A stretch of 51,135 nucleotides of DNA, from NCBI GenBank assembly GCA_021776195.1, contig JAJFGK010000106.1:1-51135 (forward strand), in the 5' to 3' direction. Source of the DNA: Kiloniellaceae bacterium (GTDB lineage Bacteria > Pseudomonadota > Alphaproteobacteria > Kiloniellales > Kiloniellaceae). Positions 42,734 through 50,983 of the stretch are shown piece by piece; position 1 is the first letter of the stretch; every line of letters starts with the position of its first letter. The translations under genes were made by a program, and so were the position numbers. The notes under the pieces were generated by a model. The model was given only the letters and a program-made list of their open reading frames with translations, was not told the origin of the DNA and ran no database searches.

Positions 42734-43726
42734 ATGATGGCTTCTTCCGCTTCCAATCTCCTGAGCCCCGGCCTGCGCTGCTGGGTCGTGACCGACGGCA
42801 AGGTCGGGATGGAGGTCCAGTGCCGTGGATTGGCCGAAGCCCTGGGTTTGACCCCCGAGATCAAGCGGGCCAGTCCGACCGCTCCCTGGTGCTGGATGCC
42901 GCCGTCGATGGTGCCCAAGTCGCTCCATTGCTATGGCCGCAAGCGTGCCGATTTCCAGGGTCCCTGGCCCGACCTGCTGATCGCCAGCGGGCGCCAGTCC
43001 GTGGCCGCCTCGGTCGCCGTCAGACGGGCCGGCGGGGGGCGGACCTTCACGGTCCAAGTGCAGAACCCGCGCCTCGATCCGGCCCATTTCGACCTCGTGG
43101 TGGTGCCGGAGCACGATGCGCTGCGGGGCCCCAATGTGCTGGTCGCCCGCGGTGCGCTGGGGCGGGTGACCGACGCTCTGCTGCAATCCGAGGCCGCGCG
43201 TCACGGCGCGCGCTTTGCCGCCCTGCCGCGGCCGAGATTGGCGGTGCTGATCGGTGGCAACAACAAGGTTTTCGCCCTGACCCGCGAGTTGATGCTGGAG
43301 CTGGCCGGGGCCCTCGCGCGGCTTTCAGCCCAGGGGTGGGGGCTGATGGTCACGGTCTCGCGCCGCACCGGGCCGGAGGCGGCGAGCCTGCTGCAGGAAC
43401 AGCTCGCGGGCGTTTCGGCGGTGATCTGCGACGGCGCCGGCGACAACCCCTATTTCGGCATTTTGGGGCTGGCCGATGCCATCCTTGTGACCGGCGATTC
43501 GGTGAACATGGTCTGCGAGGCGGCAGGGACCGGCAAGCCCCTCCACGTCTTCGACCTGGAGGGCGGCTCGGCCAAGTTCGAGCGCTTTCACAGCGCCCTG
43601 CGCGACGCCGGCATCGCCCGGCCCTTTGCCGGGACGATCGAGGACTGGACCTATGAGCCGCTGCGCGAGACCCAGCGCATCGCGCCCCTGGTCGCGGCGC
43701 GGCTGCTGGCGCGGGCAGCGGCGTAA
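42734..43726 (+). CDS. ELM1/DUF1022-family protein
   Basis: A 330-residue protein. LRCWVVTDGKVGMEVQCRGLAEALG is diagnostic of the mitochondrial fission ELM1 family. Later LIGGNNK and LVTGDSVNMVCEAAGTGKPLHVF resemble the GT-B glycosyltransferase fold. In bacteria the role is not established; a nucleotide-sugar-linked role is inferred from the fold. It starts a forward run with a 2OG oxygenase and an unknown 638-residue protein. Confidence 0.85.
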   Translation: MMASSASNLLSPGLRCWVVTDGKVGMEVQCRGLAEALGLTPEIKRASPTAPWCWMPPSMVPKSLHCYGRKRADFQGPWPDLLIASGRQSVAASVAVRRAGGGRTFTVQVQNPRLDPAHFDLVVVPEHDALRGPNVLVARGALGRVTDALLQSEAARHGARFAALPRPRLAVLIGGNNKVFALTRELMLELAGALARLSAQGWGLMVTVSRRTGPEAASLLQEQLAGVSAVICDGAGDNPYFGILGLADAILVTGDSVNMVCEAAGTGKPLHVFDLEGGSAKFERFHSALRDAGIARPFAGTIEDWTYEPLRETQRIAPLVAARLLARAAA

Positions 43727-43846
43727 AGTTAACCTCGGTGGCGGCCGGACGCCTTTCCCGGTTTGCGCTTTTGGAGGCCCGGCGATAAGAAGGCCCAGCT
43801 TTTTTCGATCCGCCGGAGTCTGGACTTGCAGCAATCTGATGGCGCG

Positions 43847-44506
43847 ATGGCCGTGGAGCCGGGGCGGGGCACTGTCCTGCCGGATCTCGCCCGCTTGGCG
43901 GCCACGCCTTTGCGGCGGGATCCCTTTGATTTTCTGGTGGTCGAGGACTTCGTGCCGGCGGATCTGAAAGCGGGGCTGCTGGCCGATTTTCCCGCCATTT
44001 CCCAGGGCGGGTCCTTTCCGCTCGACCGTCTGCGGCCCGGTCCGAGCTTCGCCGCCTTTGCGGCCGCGCTTCAGGGGCCGGCGGTGGCGGCGGCCTTTGG
44101 CGCCAAGTTCGATCTCGACCTGAGCGACCGGCCGACCATGGTGACGCTGCGCGGCCAGAGCCGCGAAAAGGACGGCCGAATCCATACCGATTCGAGCAGT
44201 AAGCTGTTGACGGCCTTGATTTATTTCAATGACTCCTGGGGTGCCGAAGGCGGCGCCTTGCGCATGCTGCGATCGTCGGATGACATCGAGGACTATGTTG
44301 TGGAGGTGACGCCCCGGGCCGGCACCCTGATCGCCTTTCGCTGTGCGCCCAATGCCCACCATGGCCACCGGCCCTTCGTCGGCGAGCGGCGTTCGCTGCA
44401 GCTCAATTGGATGCGCGACGAATCGGTGTTGCGACGCGAATTGAAGCGCCACGGCGTTTCGGCCATGGTGAAACAGGTCACCGGCATTTTTCGCGGCAGG
44501 TCTTAG
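43847..44506 (+). CDS. 2OG-Fe(II) oxygenase family protein
   Basis: A 219-residue protein from ATG 43847. The iron site is H113/D115 (IHTDSSSK) with a distal His in AHHGHRPFVGERRSLQLNW, whose Arg would bind 2OG. The fold resembles prolyl-hydroxylase-type dioxygenases that act on proteins or glycans. An upstream in-frame TTG (43763) would add 28 residues of poor conservation. It lies 12 nt before the 638-residue protein, so the latter or its product may be its substrate. Confidence 0.8.
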   Translation: MAVEPGRGTVLPDLARLAATPLRRDPFDFLVVEDFVPADLKAGLLADFPAISQGGSFPLDRLRPGPSFAAFAAALQGPAVAAAFGAKFDLDLSDRPTMVTLRGQSREKDGRIHTDSSSKLLTALIYFNDSWGAEGGALRMLRSSDDIEDYVVEVTPRAGTLIAFRCAPNAHHGHRPFVGERRSLQLNWMRDESVLRRELKRHGVSAMVKQVTGIFRGRS

Positions 44507-44518
44507 CAAAGCAGGCGC

Positions 44519-46435
44519 ATGGCTCTCGAAATCGAAACCTTCAGCAATGCCAAGGGCGGCAATGCCTTTTTCAAGGCAATCGGCCACCCTTTGGCCTATG
44601 ACCGCAGCGCGGCGCTCTTCGGGCGTCTCGCCGAAGGCCGGGTGGCGATTTACGATCCCTTGGGCTACGCCGCCGGCTTTGCCGCCCTCTATCCTCTCGA
44701 TGAGATCGAGATCGCCGGTCTCTATGTCCAGGATCTGGCCGATCTCGGCCGCGAGACACTAGGCCAGAGGGCGCAGCCGGTCACCGATCTGTCCTCCGCC
44801 GACGCCGAGATCGTGTTTGTCACCGCCTTCGACGCCGAGGCCTTGGTGCGCCATATCGAACACCTGCTGCCGGTCGGAGCGAAGGGACGCGCGGAGGTGG
44901 TCACGCTGGATGCCCTGCGGCTGCCCGACGCGATGCTGGCGACCACCAGGCCCTATGTGTCGGGCCTCAACTTCGCGACCAACCTGGTCTTCTTCCGTGA
45001 CGGCGACGGTCATCACACGCGCTTGGTCACGGCCAACTACTGGACCGGCTACGGCGCCCAGGCGCCGGCGCTCTATTGCCGGCTTCTGGATTCAGAGGGC
45101 CGGCTCCTGGCGGAATGGCAAGCGGCTCTCGGCGCGGCGGGCGAAACCCTGGTGATCGATAGCGCGGAAGTGCGGGCCCGCTTCGATCTCGGCCCTTTCG
45201 CCGGTCAGCTCTTCGTCCATGTTCTCAAGCCGGCCGGTCATGACATCGTCAAGTATGCCCTCGATCTCTACGGCGACGGTTGCGAGATCCTCTCGGCCAC
45301 CCACGACGCCAATGCCTGGCCCGCCGATCTCTACGCCGGCCTGCCCGCGCCACGGTCCGGCGAAAGGGTCCTGCTCTGGGTCCAGAACAGCCATCCCCGT
45401 CCGATCCCGGCGGGGGCCATCGGCCTGAATCGCATGGGCCGCGCCGAGACCCGATACCACGACCAGGAGGTCGCCGCCTTCGGCACCGCGGCCATCGACG
45501 TCGGCACCCTGCTGCCCGATCTTGCTTGGCCCGACCAGATCGAGATTCAGGCGGGCAAGCACTTCGTGCGGCCGCGCTACGAGGTGGTCGCGGCCGGTGG
45601 GCGGCGTCTCATGGCCCACGCCAACGTCGAGCGCCGGGACCTGGTGCCCGATCCCGGCATCGCCGAGCTCGCCAACCTGCTGGGTAAGTCCTATCTGCTT
45701 CCGGCGCCGATCCTGCCGCGCGAGCGCTTTGCCAGCTTTGCCCTGCCGACGCCCATGGCGACCTCGCAGAACACACTGCCGCTGGCGGTGATCGCGTTCG
45801 ATCCGGAAGGCCGGGAGGTCGCCCGCGAGAGCTTGGGTGCCCTGCCGCGCGGCCATGACCGCCTGGTGGATCTGGAGACGCTGGTCAACGGCGAGGCCCT
45901 GCCTTGGGGCCATTTCGAACTGGTTTACGACTTCGCCCAGGGCGGCGAGGCCGACGGTTGGCTGCATGCGCTCTTTCGCTACGAGGACCGGCACAGCGGC
46001 CACGCGGCGGAGAGTTCCTTCGGCGCTCATATCTTCAACTCGGTATTGACCTACAAGGGCGAGCCGCAGTCCTACGCCGGTCGCCCGCCCGGGCTTTCGA
46101 CCCGCTTGTTTCTGCGTCTCGGGCCGGCGCCGCTCGGCACCTTCTGTCATCTGATCTACCCCGCCTCGACCCCCTGGTTGGGCGAGAGCGAAACCGCCTT
46201 GATCCTGCACGACGGCGGTGGCCGGGTGGTGGCTGAAGCCGAGCTGGCTATTCCCTGCGGCGGCTCGCGCTTCTGGCGCCCGGAGGAGGTCTTCGACGCG
46301 GCCGCTCTGGCGGCCAGCGGTTCGACCGGCTACGTCATCGTGCGCGACACCACCTGCCGGCTCTTTGGCTACCACGGACTGGAGAGTTCGGGGCCGAAAG
46401 GCGCCTTCAGTCTGGATCACATGTTCGGTTTTTGA
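44519..46435 (+). CDS. Unknown 638-residue protein
   Basis: I do not recognise the family. It has no signal peptide or membrane helix. The N-terminal 120 residues look like an alpha/beta domain (AIYDPLGYAAGFAALYPLDEIEIAGLYVQDL). The rest is strand-rich, with repeated aromatic/Asp patterns suggesting several beta-sandwich units. The C-terminus ends in SLDHMFGF. Codon use is normal for the window. It is the last gene of the ELM1/2OG oxygenase run and 107 nt upstream of trxB. Confidence 0.75.
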   Translation: MALEIETFSNAKGGNAFFKAIGHPLAYDRSAALFGRLAEGRVAIYDPLGYAAGFAALYPLDEIEIAGLYVQDLADLGRETLGQRAQPVTDLSSADAEIVFVTAFDAEALVRHIEHLLPVGAKGRAEVVTLDALRLPDAMLATTRPYVSGLNFATNLVFFRDGDGHHTRLVTANYWTGYGAQAPALYCRLLDSEGRLLAEWQAALGAAGETLVIDSAEVRARFDLGPFAGQLFVHVLKPAGHDIVKYALDLYGDGCEILSATHDANAWPADLYAGLPAPRSGERVLLWVQNSHPRPIPAGAIGLNRMGRAETRYHDQEVAAFGTAAIDVGTLLPDLAWPDQIEIQAGKHFVRPRYEVVAAGGRRLMAHANVERRDLVPDPGIAELANLLGKSYLLPAPILPRERFASFALPTPMATSQNTLPLAVIAFDPEGREVARESLGALPRGHDRLVDLETLVNGEALPWGHFELVYDFAQGGEADGWLHALFRYEDRHSGHAAESSFGAHIFNSVLTYKGEPQSYAGRPPGLSTRLFLRLGPAPLGTFCHLIYPASTPWLGESETALILHDGGGRVVAEAELAIPCGGSRFWRPEEVFDAAALAASGSTGYVIVRDTTCRLFGYHGLESSGPKGAFSLDHMFGF

Positions 46436-46542
46436 CGGCGCGGCGCGGCGGCGCTTATTCACAGTAATCGGTCTGCCCCGCCTTGCAGGGCGCGGGTTGC
46501 ACTTCTATCTTCCGGGCAGTGCTTGCGCGAGGATAGAGTCAC

Positions 46543-47520
46543 ATGGCCGATACATTGCACAGCAAAGTCCTAATCATCGGATCGGGCGCGGCGGGCCTGA
46601 CGGCGGCGATCTATGCGGCGCGCGCCAACCTGCAGCCGACCGTGGTCGAAGGCCTCCAGCCGGGCGGCCAGATGACCATCACCAGCGATGTTGAAAACTA
46701 TCCCGGTTTCGCCGACGTGATCCAGGGGCCCTGGCTGATGGAACAGATGAAAAAGCAGGCCGAGTCGGTGGGCACGGCCTTTCGCGCCGACATCGTCACC
46801 GATGTCGATCTGACAAGCCGGCCGTTCCGTTGCAGCAGCGACAGCGGCACCACCTACCTGGCGGATGCCCTGATCGTCGCGACTGGCGCCCAGGCCCGCT
46901 GGCTCGGCTTGGAGAGCGAGCAGAGATTCAACGGGCGCGGCGTCAGTGCCTGTGCGACCTGTGACGGCTTTTTCTACCGCGACCAGGAGGTCGCGGTGGT
47001 CGGCGGCGGCAACACCGCTGTGGAAGAGGCGCTCTACCTTGCCAACATCTGCTCCAAGGTCACGCTGATCCATCGGCGCGATACGCTGCGGGCGGAAAAA
47101 ATCGGCCAGGATCGCCTGCTGCGGCATCCCAAGACCGAGGTTATCTGGGACAGCGTGGTGGATGAGGTTCTCGGCGGCGAAGGGCCGATGGACGGTGTCG
47201 CCGGCCTTCGATTGAAGAACCTCAAAACCGGCGGGACCGACGAGATTGCGGTCACCGGCCTCTTTATCGCGATCGGCCACGACCCCGCGACGGCGGCCTT
47301 TCGCGGTGCCCTCGAGATGGACGACGAGGGCTACATCTTGGCGTCGCCCAATTCGACCAAGACGTCGGTTCCCGGTGTTTTCGCGGCGGGCGACTGCGTC
47401 GATAAGATCTTCCGCCAGGCGGTAACGGCCGCCGGCCTCGGCTGCATGGCCGCGCTCGAGGCAGAGAAATACCTGGCGGAGTTGGAAGACGACGCGGCCC
47501 AGCACCAGGCGGCGGAATAG
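46543..47520 (+). CDS. trxB: Thioredoxin-disulfide reductase TrxB
   Basis: A 325-residue flavoprotein. The FAD loop is GSGAAGLTAAIYAAR, the redox disulfide is CATC (near 136-139), the NADPH loop is GGGNTAVEEALYL, and GVFAAGDCVD binds FAD at the C-terminus. It reduces thioredoxin with NADPH in the cytosol. A LysR regulator follows 63 nt downstream. Confidence 0.96.
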   Translation: MADTLHSKVLIIGSGAAGLTAAIYAARANLQPTVVEGLQPGGQMTITSDVENYPGFADVIQGPWLMEQMKKQAESVGTAFRADIVTDVDLTSRPFRCSSDSGTTYLADALIVATGAQARWLGLESEQRFNGRGVSACATCDGFFYRDQEVAVVGGGNTAVEEALYLANICSKVTLIHRRDTLRAEKIGQDRLLRHPKTEVIWDSVVDEVLGGEGPMDGVAGLRLKNLKTGGTDEIAVTGLFIAIGHDPATAAFRGALEMDDEGYILASPNSTKTSVPGVFAAGDCVDKIFRQAVTAAGLGCMAALEAEKYLAELEDDAAQHQAAE

Positions 47521-47583
47521 GCTTCAGGCGAAACCGGGCCTCGGGTCCGCCGCGGGTCCGATCTGGGGGCAAAGGGGGATCGC

Positions 47584-48522
47584 ATGGCCGAAAAGCAACA
47601 AGCTACGGCGCGCAAGGTCGGCGCCAACATCATGGACTGGGACAAGCTGCGGATTTTCCATGCCGTGGCCGAAGCCGGCAGCTTCACCCATGCCGGCGAT
47701 CAATTGAACCTGAGTCAGTCCGCGGTGAGCCGTCAAATCTCGGCCCTGGAAGACAACTTGCGGGTCCCCCTGTTTCACCGCCATGCCCGCGGTCTGATCC
47801 TCACCGAACAGGGCGAACTGCTCTACCGTACCGCCCATGAGGTTTTCGGCAAGCTGGCCATGGCCGCGGCACAGCTTGCCGAGAGCAAGGACCGCCCGCG
47901 GGGATTGCTGCGAATCACCACGGGGGTTTCCTTCGGCGCCACCTGGCTCGCGCCACGGATCCACGACTTCTTGGATAACTATCCCGAAATCCAGGTGCAG
48001 CTGCTGCTCGAGGACCGCGAGCTCGATCTGTCCATGCGCGAGGCGGATCTGGCGATCCGTCTAGTCCCACCGCGCCAGCCCGACCTGATCCAGCGCCACC
48101 TTATGACCGTTCACATTCACGCCTATGCGTCGTCGTCCTATGTCCGGCGCCACGGCCTGCCGCAAACCCTGGAGGAGCTGGACGATCACCGTCTGATCGT
48201 CTACGGCGATCACTCCAGCGCGCCGGTTCCCGAGGCCAATTGGCTGCTCCAGGTCGGCAAGCCCAAGGGCAAACTCCGGCGCCCGACCCTGATCATGAAC
48301 AACGCCTTCGGGATCAGGAACGCGATCCTGTCGGGTGCTGGAATCGGCGCGCTGCCCGATGCCATGGCCTACGAAGACGATAATCTGATTGCCGTTCTGC
48401 CGGACCACGCCGGGCCGGAATTCGACGCCTATTTCGTTTATCCGGAAGAGATGAGGGTCTCCAAACGGATCGCCGTGTTCCGCGAATTCCTCCTGCACAA
48501 GGTGGCCGAGAGCAGATTTTAA
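47584..48522 (+). CDS. LysR-family transcriptional regulator
   Basis: A 312-residue regulator. The winged HTH is FHAVAEAGSFTHAGDQLNLS followed by QSAVSRQISALE. An effector-binding periplasmic-protein-like domain follows (RLLRITTGVSFGATWL pattern). The ATG at 47584 has a GGGGG ribosome site; an internal ATG at 47632 (MDWDKLRIF) matches the usual family start and is an alternative. Its targets are unknown; trxB lies just upstream in the same orientation. Confidence 0.92.
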   Translation: MAEKQQATARKVGANIMDWDKLRIFHAVAEAGSFTHAGDQLNLSQSAVSRQISALEDNLRVPLFHRHARGLILTEQGELLYRTAHEVFGKLAMAAAQLAESKDRPRGLLRITTGVSFGATWLAPRIHDFLDNYPEIQVQLLLEDRELDLSMREADLAIRLVPPRQPDLIQRHLMTVHIHAYASSSYVRRHGLPQTLEELDDHRLIVYGDHSSAPVPEANWLLQVGKPKGKLRRPTLIMNNAFGIRNAILSGAGIGALPDAMAYEDDNLIAVLPDHAGPEFDAYFVYPEEMRVSKRIAVFREFLLHKVAESRF

Positions 48523-48684
48523 GAGGGCGTGGGCGCCTGATTTTCGCGGATAATTATTTCAAAACAACATGTTAATAGGCATGCGTAATTCGCATGGCAC
48601 CACTGACAGATTAACAGTCGTAAAAATCTCCCAAATCCTTATCTTCATTATTGTGGATGTTGCGACGCAGCATCTTGAGAATTC
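48523..48684. other. AT-rich intergenic stretch downstream of the LysR gene
   Basis: This stretch is much more AT-rich than the rest of the window and contains a hairpin, CATGCG-TAATT-CGCATG (48580-48596). It should hold the promoter for the structured RNA that follows, although I cannot name a convincing -35/-10 pair. Short frames here have no coding character. Confidence 0.45.
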
Positions 48685-48826
48685 TCCGGTGACGATCGCC
48701 GGACCGAGTTTCCGGGCATCCCCCCGCCCGGAACCCAGGGCCTCCCTCATACTGGAGGTCCTACGTCTCCCAGACGTGAAGCCTCCCTGTTCAACTTGCC
48801 GGGTCTTTTGACCCGGCAATTTTTTT
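48685..48826 (+). ncRNA. Candidate structured RNA: four hairpins plus intrinsic terminator
   Basis: Four stem-loops follow one another: TCCGGTGA/TCGCCGGA (48685-48703); TTCCGGGC/GCCCGGAA (48710-48733) with a C-rich loop; GGGCCTCC/GGAGGTCC (48738-48761); and TACGTCT/AGACGTG (48762-48778) with a CCC loop. A strong terminator ends the array. CCTCCC occurs twice, once free before the terminator, and could pair with Shine-Dalgarno sites as in several alphaproteobacterial sRNAs. It could instead be a 5' leader with an attenuator for the gene at 48884. The 5' end is not known. Confidence 0.55.
48796..48826 (+). terminator. Strong intrinsic terminator
   Basis: A perfect 10-bp stem, TTGCCGGGTC (48796-48805) with GACCCGGCAA (48810-48819), closes a TTTT loop. 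A run of seven T follows (48820-48826). It is the best intrinsic terminator in the window. It lies 274 nt beyond the LysR stop, too far to be that gene's natural end, and 58 nt ahead of the next ATG. Confidence 0.9.
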
Positions 48827-48883
48827 CCGGCTTCAGATTCCGACAGGGCCCGCCGGATGTGGATGCAAAGAGGATTGAAAGCA

Positions 48884-49069
48884 ATGGAAGACACGAGCGT
48901 TCGTCGGCTCGCCCAAGAGCCCAAGGGTTGCCGTTGGATCAACGGCGATCCGAAGGAAAGCGATTGGCAGTATTGCCAGGGCACGGTGTCGAAAAGCGGC
49001 GGGAGCTGGTGTGAAGAGCACGAAGCCCGCGTCTTCGGCTGGGTCAAGACCGAAGCCGCAGCCGCCTGA
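48884..49069 (+). CDS. 61-residue protein resembling the GcrA C-terminal domain
   Basis: A small protein starting at ATG 48884. The pattern CRWINGDP, then WQYC, then SWCEEH (C16, C31, C43, H46) is like the C-terminal part of the cell-cycle regulator GcrA, which contacts RNA polymerase sigma70. Only this part is present; there is no N-terminal DNA-binding domain. A zinc or structural Cys/His site is likely. A GAGG-containing site precedes the ATG. It is convergent with the reductase gene, 11 nt away. Confidence 0.75.
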   Translation: MEDTSVRRLAQEPKGCRWINGDPKESDWQYCQGTVSKSGGSWCEEHEARVFGWVKTEAAAA

Positions 49070-49080
49070 CCTTGCGGCCG

Positions 49081-50067
49081 TCAGGGCGCCATTGTGAACA
49101 GGATCTTGCCGTTCCGGTGCTCGCCGGCCGCTTGGGCCAGGGCTTGGGCGACGTGCTCCAAGGGGTAGCTGGCCTGGACCGGCGCCTGTAATGTGCCGTC
49201 GATGAATTGCTTGGCCATCGTGGCATAGAGCGCCGCGATTTCGTCGTGGCTGCTCCTTCGCATGAAGCCGACGAGCCAAAAGCCCGTGAGAGTGATGCCC
49301 CGGACGATGGTATGGGTCGGGGTTACCATGCAGGGATCGCCACTCAAAAACCCGTAGTTGACCAGCGTGGCGCCTTCGGAAAGGCAGTCTGCCAGGCGAA
49401 GGCAGGCCTGACCGGCAATGGCGTCGATACCGAGACGGACTGGCGCGTCTTCGCCAACGTGGGCGCGGACCCGAGCCGCCAAGTCCTCGCCGTCGACCAG
49501 GACCAGGTCGGCTCCCAAGGTTTCCAGTTCCGGGATCAGGCTGTCGCGTCGGACCACGTTGATCGTTTTGAGATCGCGGGCCTGGGCGAACCTAATGAGG
49601 TGCCGGCCGACCGCGGAATTGGCGGCGTTTTGAATCACCCAGTCGCCAGGATTCAGGTCGACATAGTCGCGCAGCATCAAGAGGGCGCTGGGCGGATTGG
49701 CCTTGATCATGGCCGCGTCCTGGAGGCTGAGTTCGCGGGGCAGCGGAATCAAGGTCTCGGCCGGGACCAGAATGCGCTCCGCCCAATTGGCGCGTCCCAG
49801 GGAGACAACCAGGTCCCCGATTTGTAGCGTGTCAACGCCAGGGCCGATTTCCAGGACATGACCGGCGCCTTCGATTCCGACCGGGGCCGGCAAGGCCACC
49901 GGGCCGGGATAGCGGCCCTCCATGATTAAGAGATCCGCCGGATTGATTGCGGCCGCCGCCATCGCGACCAAGACCTCGCCGGGCCCTGGACCGCCGGGAT
50001 CTTCCACCTCGACACAAGCGCAGGCCAAGGCGGGCTTGTCGTATCTCTGCAATTCGATCCGCTTCAT
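49081..50067 (-). CDS. Medium-chain dehydrogenase/reductase, MECR/quinone oxidoreductase type
   Basis: A 328-residue zinc-free MDR protein. The N-terminal GroES-like domain carries AINPADLLIMEGRYP, which is close to 2-enoyl thioester reductases (Etr1/MECR). The Rossmann domain reads VIQNAANSAVGRHLIRFA. It likely reduces an enoyl thioester or a quinone with NADPH in the cytosol. It is a single gene, divergent from the PA14-domain gene. Confidence 0.88.
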   Translation of the reverse strand: MKRIELQRYDKPALACACVEVEDPGGPGPGEVLVAMAAAAINPADLLIMEGRYPGPVALPAPVGIEGAGHVLEIGPGVDTLQIGDLVVSLGRANWAERILVPAETLIPLPRELSLQDAAMIKANPPSALLMLRDYVDLNPGDWVIQNAANSAVGRHLIRFAQARDLKTINVVRRDSLIPELETLGADLVLVDGEDLAARVRAHVGEDAPVRLGIDAIAGQACLRLADCLSEGATLVNYGFLSGDPCMVTPTHTIVRGITLTGFWLVGFMRRSSHDEIAALYATMAKQFIDGTLQAPVQASYPLEHVAQALAQAAGEHRNGKILFTMAP

Positions 50068-50247
50068 GGTCTTGTCGTCTCCTCATGTTGCGTGCGGCTC
50101 CGCGCAAGACCGGGCGAACTATGACCAGGAATCGCAGCGGTAAATAGATGCTGGACCTCCCTGGCAGCTATTGGCATTGTTTTCCCCCGAACCCAAGCCG
50201 TCAGCAAGGGCTGGTCGGACCAAAGAAATTGGGCGGGGAGTGCGTGT

Positions 50248-50841
50248 ATGTCTAATGGTGCCATGAAGATGGCCTTGGCGGCTGTGTTGTCGGTCGTCGG
50301 TTTAGCCTCGATGGCGGGCCAAAGTGCCGCGCAATCGACCAATGCGGCCAACAGGGCCGACCCGGCTACGCTTCAGCCGGGTCTGGCGGTGTGCTACATC
50401 TACGCGCTCGTGCGCAACATTGACCAGATAGCCGGTTGGGAGAGCAGCAAGACCTGTGAAGAAGGGCCTCCGATAATGCGGCTCGACTACAAGGTCGGCC
50501 AGGACTCGGTTTTGACCAGTGATGCCCGCGACGGCGTGCTGGCTAAGATTACGGGCTACATCCATTTGCCGGTTGCTGGGTTTTACGGTTTCGCGTTCGA
50601 ATCCAACGATGGTGTTCGCCTAGAGATTGATGGTCAATTCGTCACCGAAGACCCCGATGTACACGGGGACCGCTTTTCGGACATTGGTGGATTGGACGTC
50701 ACGGAGCCGGGCTGGTATCCTATACTCATCCGATACTTCGAGCGGAAAAACACTTCGACGTTGAAGTTTTACTGGCAACCACCCGGCGATGAGGGCACAA
50801 TGCCGATTGTTCCAGCGGAGGCGCTCGCCCACGGATCTTAG
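50248..50841 (+). CDS. Secreted PA14-domain protein
   Basis: A 197-residue protein with a signal peptide ending near GQSAAQ. The PA14/GLEYA beta-barrel signature is seen as GYIHLPVAGFYGFAFES, then NDGVRLEIDGQFV and GWYPILIRYFERKN. PA14 domains bind carbohydrates or act as adhesion modules. Two Cys (VCYIY, KTCEEG) may form a disulfide. It is the only recognisable domain in the protein, which is short for the family. A free-standing envelope or extracellular lectin-like role is inferred. Confidence 0.82.
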   Translation: MSNGAMKMALAAVLSVVGLASMAGQSAAQSTNAANRADPATLQPGLAVCYIYALVRNIDQIAGWESSKTCEEGPPIMRLDYKVGQDSVLTSDARDGVLAKITGYIHLPVAGFYGFAFESNDGVRLEIDGQFVTEDPDVHGDRFSDIGGLDVTEPGWYPILIRYFERKNTSTLKFYWQPPGDEGTMPIVPAEALAHGS

Positions 50842-50983
50842 AGCGCTTCAATGGACAGCCTTGGCGGGTTCTGTCGATTGCGCGATGTTTGGTTTGGACC
50901 GCAGGGCGGACGTGGTCTAAACCGACCTGTTCGAGCGGCGCAACCGCAGCAGACTCGAAGGTTAGGATTAAGGGGCGGACTAA

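Noticed and set aside
48569..48811. Small plus-strand frame inside the hairpin array
   Set aside because: It runs through successive stem-loops and ends in the terminator stem, has no ribosome site or domain, and the structure explains the sequence better.
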